A stretch of DNA of 64,000 nt, taken from Acanthamoeba lenticulata. Its lineage: Eukaryota > Discosea > Longamoebia > Acanthamoebidae. The stretch spans positions 1 through 64,000 of the forward strand of contig NAVB01000201.1 in assembly GCA_002179805.1 (NCBI GenBank), given 5' to 3'. The notes beneath the pieces were generated by a model that was not told where the DNA came from, searched no databases, and saw nothing but the letters and a program-made list of their open reading frames with translations. Each line of letters begins with the position of its first letter. Position 1 is the stretch's first letter. Positions 54,427 to 64,000 of the stretch are shown here, piece after piece. The translations under genes were made by a program, and so were the position numbers.

Positions 54427-55952
54427 TCAAGTGATGACGAGGCGCGAGTGCTCGTAGCCGTAGGCGGCCTTGTGCGTCTCGAAGAGGTCGAGGAGGGCCT
54501 GCTTGTAGCGCGCGTGGAGGGCGTCGACGTCCTCCTTGGAGGGCGCGTCCACGGGCGGGCCCACGGGCAGCGGCGCACCGACCACGACGTAGACCGGGCA
54601 CTTGGCCGGGAGGAGCTTCCATGGCGACGTGCCCCAGGCGATGGTCGGCGCGAAACGAAGGCGATTGATCATCCACTCGCGCCACGACCTGGCCAAGTGC
54701 ATCTGTTTGATTTTGATTTTTAATCATTAGTTTTTACTTTTAAAACAAGAATTTTTTTTCAATAAACAAGAATTGCGAGGGATTTAAGGTTAATAATTAA
54801 TAATAAATAAATAAATAAATTATTACTAACAAAAATTGATAAATTAATAAATAAAACCTTACCTGATCATAAAGCTCGGTGGCACCAAAGGCGTAGACCG
54901 GCACGAGAGGGATGCCGAACTTGAGGGACAGTTCGATGAAGCCCTTGCGCCGTTCGAGGACCAACACCTGCTCGTTGGTGCGCGGGCGCGACTCCAGAAT
55001 CTCAAGCGACCCGCCCGGGAGGATCAGCAGGCTGAACTTGTTCTCCAACGCCCTCCTGTGGTCGTCGTTGTCGTAGTGTTCAGAATCAGCAATCACCATC
55101 AACCACGCCACAGCTTGCTTGCTTGCGTCCGCACGTACTCAGCGTTGCCTCGCGAGGCGTCGATGCCGCCGGCCCACAAGGCGAGCTCTCGGGTGATGGG
55201 CATCTTGAAGATGCACGAGGCCGTCAAAGCTGTGTGGATCAACCAAGGTCAGGAGGAAGAGACTCGGTTTAGCACACATGGGGCCCTGTGCATTCAGGTT
55301 GAGGGGACCAACCGACCTTGGACGCGGACGCCAGGGAAGAGGCGAGGCCACTGGGAGGTCTTGCCGATCGGGAAGGCCGAGAATGGCATCACGCCGTGTG
55401 GGTGGACGCCGAAGATGTATTGGCCCGGCGGCAGCTCTGGTTGAGCCCACCCGCGTCAGGGCTTGTGGTGATCGACTCACAGTGAAGGTGAAGTGAAGTG
55501 GGCCGTACTCTGGGTGCGGATCAGCTTCATGGGGAAGTAGTCGGTGAGGGCATCGGTGATCCAGGAGGTGAGGAACCATTCCCATCGGCGCTTCCCCGTG
55601 CGTTCAGAGCCATCAAAGTAGTAGTACATGTAGCCTGTAGACGAGTACACATGAAGAAAAGTTGAGCAGGAACGATCGCTCAAACAGTGCTACATTTGGT
55701 CTACGCACCAACGGCGAGAAGGACCAGAACGTGGAGGTAGGTGGGGGCCAAGGTGTAGGCCAAGTAGGCCAAGGCAAACAAAAGGAACTGGTGGAAGAAG
55801 AGGTAGTGCCACACCGAGAGCGATGCATATACGGCCGCCGTCCACAGAGCGCCCTTCATGGCCGACGTGCCTTGGCTCAGGTGGCCGCTCAGTCCGCGCT
55901 TCAGGGTGGCCAGCTTGGGCGCGCGCGGCTCGCTCAGCCAGAGGGACACCAT
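54427..55952 (-). CDS. DGAT2/MOGAT-family acyltransferase
   Basis: An ER enzyme that transfers an acyl chain from acyl-CoA to a diacylglycerol or related acceptor. The N-terminal hairpin is SVWHYLFFHQFLLFALAYLA with VLVLLAVG. Catalytic block: IFGVHPHGVMPFSAFPIG, with the conserved HPHG. Later blocks: ALTASCIFKMPITRELALWA, SLLILPGGSLEILESRP, ERRKGFIELSLKFGIPLVPV and YAFGATELYDQ. The last exon reads CPVYVVVGAPLPVGPPVDAP and ends HSRLVIT. Five or six introns; the start is at MVSLWLSEPRAPK (55952). Acceptor specificity cannot be read from sequence. Confidence 0.85.
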
Positions 55953-56422
55953 GTCTGACTATTAGGTGTTGGATGTGTTGGTGTGTGTGTTGGTGTGGCA
56001 GACTTGTCCCGATGCGGCAGAAGATAAGACGACTGAGCTGGCCAGCTTGCGGCGAGGCGAGCATGGCTCTGGTCTGCTGCTCCGTCGGATTCGCTAGAGT
56101 ACGGGTGGCACAGAACAGAAATCCAACCGGAAGCAACACAGTTCCACGGTAAAGATCTCCCACCCAGCGCACGGCACGTTCTTCTGACAGACTTGGCAGG
56201 AGGCCGTCATCGCTCTTCCTTCCTCCTCCACTCTGCGCCTTGCGCACGGCCAAGCGCCAACCGTCAGCCGAAAAACAGTCAGCGACGTGGGTGGGCGCTA
56301 ATGGTCGTAGTACCTGCCAAGCTGATTTCTCGTCTGGCTTGTCCTCTGCAATCCCAAGAGTAACTTCCCCTTCTGCACACACAACGTTTATTTGGCCTTC
56401 CCAAATGGGACCCACATTGCTT
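55953..56422. other. intergenic stretch with one open minus-strand frame
   Basis: 470 bp between two minus-strand genes. A frame from 56415 (MGPIWEGQINVV) runs through the stretch and includes a hydrophobic part, GTVLLPVGFLFCA, but it continues into the DGAT2 gene in the wrong frame and has no match. It is more likely UTR and promoter than a gene. Confidence 0.25.
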
Positions 56423-57002
56423 TCACTTGGGCAGTTTGGCCAGGGCCAGCGCGACCCAACCGCCCATCAGGGCGATCCCACCAACAGGCGCGGAGCCCTT
56501 GAACGTTCTGCTAGGCCGCCGCTGATTAGCCAATGCTGCTTGCACACGCCCACAGAGAGATATAGACACACGTACGGCTGCTGGTTGTTCGTCAGCGTCT
56601 TGACGTACATGGTGCCGGAGAACAGGGTGATGCCTGAAGGTTTTGTTGTAGGAGCGTTGAGATGAAACGACCACTACACTCGAGTGTAGTGGGGGGGGGG
56701 AAGTACCGGAGAGGAAGAGAGCGCCTGCGATGTGGCTGAAAGGAGAGGCAACGAAGCCGCACGCAAGCAGGGCAAACGAGTGCGTGAGGTGATAGTAGTT
56801 CCCCGTTTTCCACAGCTTGAGAAGGCTGGGGTCCTCCACCTGGGCCACTAAGCCGTGTGCACCGTACGCCCCTGCTCCAACAGCCGCAGCGCCCTACAAA
56901 TGACCGTGGCCAACGATGAGGTTGCGTACCTCTACGCCGGAGCATTAAAGAACGACGTACCGACAACCCACCAACACCCAGCCAGAGCGACCTTCTTGCC
57001 AT
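56423..57002 (-). CDS. TMEM256/DUF423 small membrane protein
   Basis: A small four-TM family. It starts MARRSLWLGVGGL; a later exon reads AAVGAGAYGAHGLVAQVEDP, then LKLWKTGNYYHLTHSFALLA with the family's Y-H pattern, GFVASPFSHIAGALFLSGT, GITLFSGTMYVKTL and APVGGIALMGGWVALALAKL. Animal TMEM256 and bacterial DUF423 share this order; the function is unknown. Four introns. It ends LPK at 56423. Confidence 0.82.
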
Positions 57003-57381
57003 GGCTGAGTGAGAAAAATGGCCCCTGCCTGCTTTTTATGCTTGCTTTCCACTATTTTCAGCAAGGACTTATCTATGGCCCACACCGGACCAGACTGGTG
57101 CTCATCATGCATGCATCTACGAAGGTTGCGGTATGCTGAAGGTACGTGAGAGTGCGCCACTATGAACGGCTGCCTGAGCTGACCATTTATTTTAAAAATG
57201 ATATTTTATTTCTTGTCTTTTTAGACATAAAAGGAGAGGCGTGCCCTTTTGGTAGAGTGGGGGGCGGTGAAGGGAGTTCAGCGGTGCGACAACAGCGCAA
57301 GAAAACACACGCTCAGTTGAGGTTGTGTCAAGGCTTGGCCATCCTTGCCCCACAAGTTTACTGTGTTCCACCCACACCACC
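57003..57381. other. divergent intergenic region (TMEM256/myosin)
   Basis: 379 bp between divergent starts. Short open frames here carry no domain. The stretch near 57186-57230 is AT-rich and may be promoter. Nothing else seen. Confidence 0.4.
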
Positions 57382-60300
57382 ATGGGGGACTGGTTTGAGT
57401 GCAAGACTCCTGAAGGCCACGTCTACTGGTACAATCGAAAGACTGAAGAAAGCAGCTGGGATCCACCTGCTGGCGTGCAACGCTCCAACGCTGACCACGT
57501 ACGTTCTTCGAGTACTCTCTTAATAATCTTGACAACGACTGAATTTTCATCAACTGCGTTCCAATTTTCGGATTTGGCAGGATGGATTGGTGTGGATCCC
57601 GCATCCTGAGGAGGGCTACGTGCCCGGTAAGGTCACCCGCGACTGTGGCGATGGCACGTGCGAAGCGACGACCAGCGATGGAGAGGCACGCTTCCCCGAC
57701 CCTTTTCTCTTTTTCGTTTCATGAACCTAATGGGCTTGTTGGGCACCGCTGCTTCGGGGACGGCCGTGCAGACGCTGTGGCTGCGGATGCGCCCCGCCCT
57801 GCTGGAACCGGTCGTCAGCTCCACGCTCGAGAAGAACGTGGACGACCTTGTGCAGATGGAGCATATTAACGAAGCCATGATCGTGCACAACCTGCGGAAG
57901 CGCTTCAAGAACGATCAGATTTATGTACATAAACACGACGACGCGCACTCTGCTTTCTTCTCTCATCTTGCTTGTGCTGATCTGGTGGTGGGGGACGGGC
58001 GCCAGACCAACATCGGCACGATTCTGGTCAGCGTTAATCCCTTCAAGAAGCTGCCGCTCTACACACCCACGGTCATCGACCAGTACATGCACAAGGGCAT
58101 CAAGGAAATGCCTCCCCACACGTTCAACATCGCCGACAACGCGTACAAGTGCGTTTCCTTCTTTTTCTGTAAATTATGGCGAAAGGCTGACTTTGCGCGG
58201 CGGGCGGGCAATCAGGGCCATGATTGAAGGCAAGAAGAGCCAGTCAGTCCTCATCTCGGGCGAGTCCGGCGCTGGCAAGACCGAGTGCACCAAGCAGTGT
58301 CTCATGTACTTTGCTGAGTTGGCTGGATCGACCAACGGCGTGGAGCAGTTTATCCTGTTGGCCAATCCCATCCTCGAGGCCTTTGGTACCAACATGCTGC
58401 CCGCCTCGCTTCGCCCCCAAATCGCTCCCTCGGCCATACCGCTGCGGCCGCTCACCTTGAGCTCTCTTCATGTCGCTGCTGGCTCCAGGTAACGCCAAGA
58501 CGCTGCGCAACAACAACTCTTCGCGCTTCGGTAAGTGGGTGGAGATCCACTTTGACTCGAATGCCCGCATCTGCGGCGCCAGCACCGTCAACTACCTCCT
58601 CGAGAAGTCCAGGTGCCTCTTCCCTTTCTCGCTTTCGATCTCCCCCCATTGGCGCCTGTGCTCGCCTGGCATTTTTTCTTGTTTTCTTTGTCGTTTTTCT
58701 AACTTTATTTGTTCGCCATGGTGCAGGGTGGTGTACCAGATCAAGGGCGAGCGTAACTTTCACATCTTCTACCAGCTGGTGGCCGGTCTGGACCAGGTGA
58801 CCCGCGCCAAGCTGCACCTGAAGGAGGCCGGGGCCTACAACTACCTCAACAAGAGCGGTTGCATCGACATCGAAGGCGTCGACGACGCCAAGGACTTTGA
58901 GGAGGTCAAAGAGGGTACGGACCATTGGCTCCGGCGTCCGCACGGTTGCGCTCACACTCGTTGAACTCACACTCGTTGAGCTCACACTCGTGGTGTCCGT
59001 ACGTATAGCCATGATCAAGCTGAGCTTCGAGCCGCATGAGATCGACAGCGTGTGGCAGCTCACAGCCGCCATCCTGCAGCTCGGCAACGTCACGGTGCGC
59101 GTTCCCTCGTGTGTCTTTTGTGCCGACTGGGATCGACCCACGCTTGAAGCTGACGTCATCACACGCCATCATGCAGTTTGAGCCAGAGATGAGCCCTTCG
59201 GGCCCGGACCCGTCCAAGTCGCAGGTTGCTGACAAGGCCCAGCTCCAGAGCTGCGCTGAGCTTCTGGGCGTCAGCGCCACCGCCCTGGAGGGCGCCTTGA
59301 CGTCGCGCCTCATGGAAATCCGCGGCTGCGCACCCACCCGCATCCCGCTGACGCCAGAGCAGGCGCGCGATGCCTGCGACGCCTTGGCCAAGGCCCTCTA
59401 CGGCCGCATGTTCGACTGGATCGTGCGGCGCGTCAACCAGTCCATGAAGCCCGCCACGGCGCAGACCACTGGTTCGCCCAAATTCGTTGGCTTAATATGT
59501 TTGCGTTGCGTTGTAGCTGACTACACGCATCTGCTCTGTGCTTCTGTGCAGTGATTGGTGTGCTGGACATCTTCGGTTTCGAGATTTTCCAGAAGAACAG
59601 CTTCGAGCAGCTCTGCATCAACTTCACCAACGAGAAGCTGCAGCAGCACTTTAACCAGTACACCTTCAAGCTCGAAGAGGCGCTCTACCAGGTTCGGTGG
59701 CCACTTTATATTAGTTGCCTCCAATTATGCGCACAAATTAACAATAATAATAATTCCAAAACCAACACAGAGCGAGGGCATCAAGTACGAGCACATCAAG
59801 TTCATCGACAACCAGCCCGTCCTCGATCTCATCGAGAAGAAGACTCCCCAAGGTTTCTTTTCTTTTGATAATTTTATTGATTTTTATTTATTTTATTTTT
59901 TTAAAAAAAATTTGCTGTACTCATGGCGGCTTGGGGGTTGGGCGTGCGGGCAGGCCTCATGCTCACGCTGGACGAGCAGCTGTGGGTGCCCAAGGGCTCG
60001 GACCAGACCTTCATCCTGGCGTGCAACAAGACCCACGGCGCCAAACAGCACGCCAACTACGCCGAAGTCCGCACCTCCAACGTACGTCCCCGCCCCGCTT
60101 CAGGCACACACGCCAACCACAACGTTGTGGCCAAGAGCACCATGTTGAACGCCAACGCATCGTCACTGTAGATCGAGTTTGTGATCAAGCACTACGCCGG
60201 CGACGTGACGTACGATGCCACGGGCTTCCTCGACAAGAACAAGGATACGCTGCAGAAGGATCTTCTGGTGGTGGTTGAGGGGACGAGCAACAAGTTCGTC

Positions 60301-63300
60301 TCCATCCTGTTCCCGGCGATCGGTACTTTTATATATTTGTTCATCGTGTCGGCTGCTTTTGAAGTCTTCCCCCCTTGAGATTGGGGGTCTCATCGCGGCG
60401 TGTTGAACAGCCGACGCGGATCGCCGGACGTCAAAGGTGACGCTGGGCAGTCAGTTCAGGCGGCAGCTCGAGGACCTCATGACTACCCTCAACTCCACCG
60501 AGCCCCACTTCATTCGGTAAACACACCCACTTCCTCATCTATTTATTTTTATTTTATTTTTCATCATTAATCTCATAATTTTGTGACGCCACAGCGCCAT
60601 CAAGCCGAACATGGAGAAGGTGCCCAACAAGTTCCAGGGCGCGCTCAGTCTTCAGCAGCTTCGCTATGCTGGTACGTCCTCCCTTCCAGGGGAAACACAA
60701 ACGCTTCTATGGGCTATCGGGCTGATCAACGCGTGGTTTGTGTGTGTGTGTGTGTGACACCAATCAGGCGTGTTCGAGGCCGTGCAGATCCGGCAGACGG
60801 GCTACCCGTTCCGCTACACGCACAACGAATTCCTCCAGCGGTTCCTGCTCCCCTCTTGGCTTGCTTTCGGGCTCCCTGCCCTCCCCATGGGGGGTGGCAT
60901 GCGTTGACTCACGCATCGCGTTGTGGTGGCGTCAGGTACGGGCTGTTGAACAAGAAGATCGCCAAGGACCAGTCCAAGGACCTCAAGGCTCGGTGCACGG
61001 AGCTCATCAAGTCCCTCAAGGGCGACTTCTCCGAGGTGCAGGTCGGCAAGACCCGCATTCTCTACCGCGCCCACTCGACCAGGTCCTCCTTTTTTTTTCT
61101 GATTTTTTGATGAAAGCAAAAAGGTTGGCAGCTCACGAGCCAAGCGTTGCAGGGCGTTCGAGCTGCTGCGCAACATCCAGATCGAGAAGCTGTGCATCCT
61201 CATCCAGAAGCACCTCCGTCGTACGCCGCCCTTTGCGCCCCGCTTTGCTCCGTGGCTCTCGGAGTCACATCACCGCCCAGGAGACTTTGGGCCGGCCTGA
61301 CTGGTGGTCGTCTGTGTTGTTGTTGGCTCGACGTGACGTCGATGTGCAGGCGTCTTGGCCCAGCGCCTCCTGAAGCGGATCAAGGTGGTCAAGGCCCCGT
61401 TGGCAGAGGCTCTCAAGGCGCGTGACATCGACAAGCTCAAAGCCGCGCTCGAGAAGGCCAAGGATATCGAGTTCAAGATCAAGTTGATCGCCGACTGCGA
61501 GAAGCTCCTTACCTACCTCGTCAAGGAGAAGGAAATCAACCAAAAGGTTCATTTATACATTTTTTCTTCATTTATTGTTGTATTTATTTTGATACAAGAA
61601 GAAAAATTGAGCAAAACTAATGAAGAATTGCAAACTAACAAATAAAATTTGGGACACGTGGTCAACTGCAGTTGAACGACTTGATCGGCGGCGCCAAGGG
61701 AGAGGGCAAGCAGATGGGCGCCTGGGAGAAGATCTTCGACCAACTCAACCAAATCATTGCCGATGCCGACGAGATCGAGCTCACCAACGACCTCGTCACG
61801 CGCGGCCGGGAGATCGTCACCTTTGTCAAGACCAAGAAGTACGCGCCACGGCACAACGACAATACTCTTGTGATGTTTTTTGTTTTGGCCATGGAATGCT
61901 CATTCACGAGTTATCGGTCCCTACGCGCAGGGAGTGCATGAAGATGTTCGAGGAGGCCACCAAGGACTCCAACAAGGAGGTTCTCATCGTCGCCATCCAG
62001 AAGGGACGCGACATCGGCCTTGGTGCGCGGCTCCCATCCCTCTCGACACCAGAGAAAAAGCGAGAAAGAGGCCCCGAGATATCAAAATCTTGCTCACCTC
62101 TTCCCTGTTGGTGGCCACCACAGACGAGAACGAGCCGCTGTTCGTGCAGGCCAAGAACGAGCTGGCGCGCATCGAGAAGGAGGAGGTGCTCCTCCAGGCC
62201 CTCGAGACCGCCATGGCCAGCGGCGCCTCCAAGCTCATTCGTACGACGCGCCACTTTCCCCGTCCACATGTCTCGAGGGATCTCATTCTCATGGCCGCGT
62301 TGCGGCGAGTGCAGCCAACACGGACCCCAAGGAGTGGGACCACTCGGGCATCAGCACCGACGCGCTCGAGGCCGCCATCCGTGAGGCCAACGCGTTTGGC
62401 GTTCGCACGCCGGCCGGCAAGAAGCGCCTTGTCGAAGGTGTGTTGGCGCTGCGTTCGTCATCTCTCTGTTTAGTCGCCGTTTGCTGATCTCGGGGGCTGC
62501 TCCTCGACTTCTCCAGGCCAAGTGCTGGTCGACATGCGCAAGGGGCTGCTGAGCGAGGACTGGGACGCGGTGAAGGCGGTCCTCATGAAGGCTGCCAGCA
62601 TGCCGTTCCACTGCGACGAGATCTCTCTCGCCAACGAGGAGGCACGCGCCAATATCCCCGCCGCCGCGCTGGCGTCTCGCTCTGGTTATTGCAACGCAAC
62701 GTCGGCTCACGAGGTCACGTGATCACCAGGTGGCAGCGCGGGCGGCCACGAAGGAGATCATCGATAAGCTGGTCGAGGCGACGCAGCAGTACGACACCGA
62801 GGGCATGGCCTATGGCATCCAGCAGGCCATCGCCCTGCAGCTGGGCGGGCTGCCCGAGGTCGCTGAAGCCGAGAGACTCCTCAAGCAGGTCAACACCGCC
62901 AAGATCGCGCTCAAGAGCGCCCTCGAGACTGTACGTGTCCAAGTGTTCATTTTGGTTTTTTCTTTTTCTTCCGTATTTTTTGTCGAAATATTTACTCATT
63001 AATGTCACTTTTTATATATATAAAATAATGCAACTTGCAGGCGATTCTGGAGGACTTGGAGCTGGCCGTGGCGCTGGGCAAGTCGTTCCCCTTCCTGGCC
63101 GAGGACGTGGCGCGTGCTGAAGCTCTGGGCAAGGCCATCTACGAGAGCGACCAGGAGGCGCGAGTGGCGCTGTTCTTCATGGAGCGGCCGCTGCTGGAGG
63201 CCGTCTATACCAAGACCCAGGCCCTCAAGATCCAAAGCAACCTCATCACCGAGATCAAGGTCCGTTCGACTGCGACAAAAACAAAGAATGCGACGACTCA

Positions 63301-63967
63301 CCGTATTGTGCGGTGCGGTGTGGAACAGGACGCGCTGAGCTTGGACAACACCAAGTTCATTCAGCTGCAGCTCAAGGTGGCCAACAGGATCGGCGACCAG
63401 GGCCGCGCCATCCGCCTCCAGATCCAGCTCAAGGGTTCGCTTCCCTTCCCTGGGATCGCTCTCTTTCTCCTCCAAGTTGATGTTTGTTGTTTGTATGGTG
63501 CTGATGTCGTTGGGCGGTCGGTCGTCACACAACAGAGTCGTTCTTCCAGCAATTCCGCAAGATGTTCGTCCTGGCCGAGTGGAAGCGGCTGCGCGATCCC
63601 GACTCCTTCGCCAAGACCAAGATGTTTGGGCGCGAGGCCCTCCGCAAGGTGGCCGGCCCCTCCGCCTCCGGCCTCCTGTCAGAGAGCACGAACCATCGCG
63701 CCCTTTAAGGCTGTACTGACGCGCGGGCGTTGCGCGCCGCACACACGCATTGGGGATGTGCAGGGCATGCTGTCGTGGAGCAGAGAGCAGATCCCTACGT
63801 CGCTGACCCTGCTCGAGATGCCCTACTTAAAGCAGGCCGTGCGCTTGTTCCGCAACATCCAGGGATTCATGGGCGACCGGATTCTGGCCTATCCCAACAC
63901 CCTCGCTCAGGACCTCATGGAGCAAGGTCTATCATCAGCCTTCGCCTGGGCCTTGATTCGAAGTTGA
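57382..63967 (+). CDS. unconventional myosin with N-terminal WW domain and long helical tail (may continue past window)
   Basis: Starts [20 protein letters not shown], then EESSWDPP: a WW domain. A myosin SH3-like N-domain follows ([19 protein letters not shown]). Motor signatures: P-loop GESGAGKT (about 58261-58284), switch [10 protein letters not shown] (58510-58536), switch [19 protein letters not shown] (about 59566), and [12 protein letters not shown] then [20 protein letters not shown] near the converter. One or two IQ-like helices follow ([20 protein letters not shown]), then a 700-residue alpha-helical tail of repeating units such as [20 protein letters not shown] and [20 protein letters not shown]. 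No MyTH4, FERM or SH3 domain is seen. More than 20 introns. The stop at 63965-63967 may instead be read through by splicing after LMEQ, so the gene could continue beyond the window. Confidence 0.85.
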
Positions 63968-64000
63968 TGCTCACATCATTTACTTTTCATTATCATTATT

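Noticed and set aside
55690..56415. 241-codon minus-strand frame across the DGAT2 start
   Set aside because: It overlaps the DGAT2 first exons in another frame, contains no domain and would require overlapping genes on one strand.

Overview
This is nuclear DNA from a free-living protist, and most likely an Acanthamoeba-like amoebozoan. The grounds are high GC with strongly GC-rich third codon positions, genes packed tens to a few hundred bases apart on both strands, and nearly every gene cut by several 50-170 bp GT-AG introns. The gene set also fits: a DOCK-family GEF, a WW-domain myosin, an F-box/WD40 protein, PEX4, OXNAD1, ZCCHC9 and PIG-F. The organism call is inference. Exon joins were made by eye from splice sites and family conservation, so the outer coordinates are firmer than the internal ones. 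Each CDS entry spans first to last coding base, introns included.

Layout. 0-8.4 kb: tRNA-Arg, PEX4 (E2), a dual-specificity phosphatase fused to a cullin-like protein, a seven-blade F-box/WD40 protein and a glutaredoxin-like protein. 8.5-19.5 kb (+): an ankyrin protein, a four-TM protein carrying two tRNA-Lys(CTT) sequences in two of its introns, a large multi-TM protein, a fusion of a Tpt1/KptA N-lobe, AMN1-like LRRs and a NADAR domain, and an ankyrin/2OG-Fe(II) oxygenase fusion. 19.7-28.2 kb: a 7-TM protein, a P450 divergent from a flavin-reductase-like gene, a small secreted protein, and a chromo-like/polyQ/ubiquitin-like protein. 28.6-36.6 kb (-): one very long DOCK gene. 36.8-45.3 kb: OXNAD1, PIG-F, ZCCHC9, a coiled-coil protein, a GNAT, a DnaJ membrane protein, a CNBP-like zinc-knuckle protein and a PH protein.

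45.6-49.9 kb is unlike the rest. It holds a broken retrotransposon (zinc-knuckle gag, reverse transcriptase, RNase H) followed by a block almost empty of CpG that contains a tandem duplication and a dead phosphoglycerate kinase copy. The two tandem copies differ almost wholly by CA in one against TG in the other, a record of strand-specific CpG loss.

50-64 kb returns to normal genes: a proline-rich/acidic protein, a Ras-association-domain protein, a DGAT2-type acyltransferase, a TMEM256/DUF423 protein and a WW-myosin that reaches the end of the window.

Functionally, PEX4, the cullin-like fusion and the F-box/WD40 gene make a run of three ubiquitin-system genes. DOCK, the Ras-association protein and the myosin belong to small-GTPase and actin control. 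The strongest candidates for something undescribed are the phosphatase-cullin fusion, the KptA-lobe/LRR/NADAR fusion, the intronic tRNA-Lys pair and the strand-asymmetric CpG decay.
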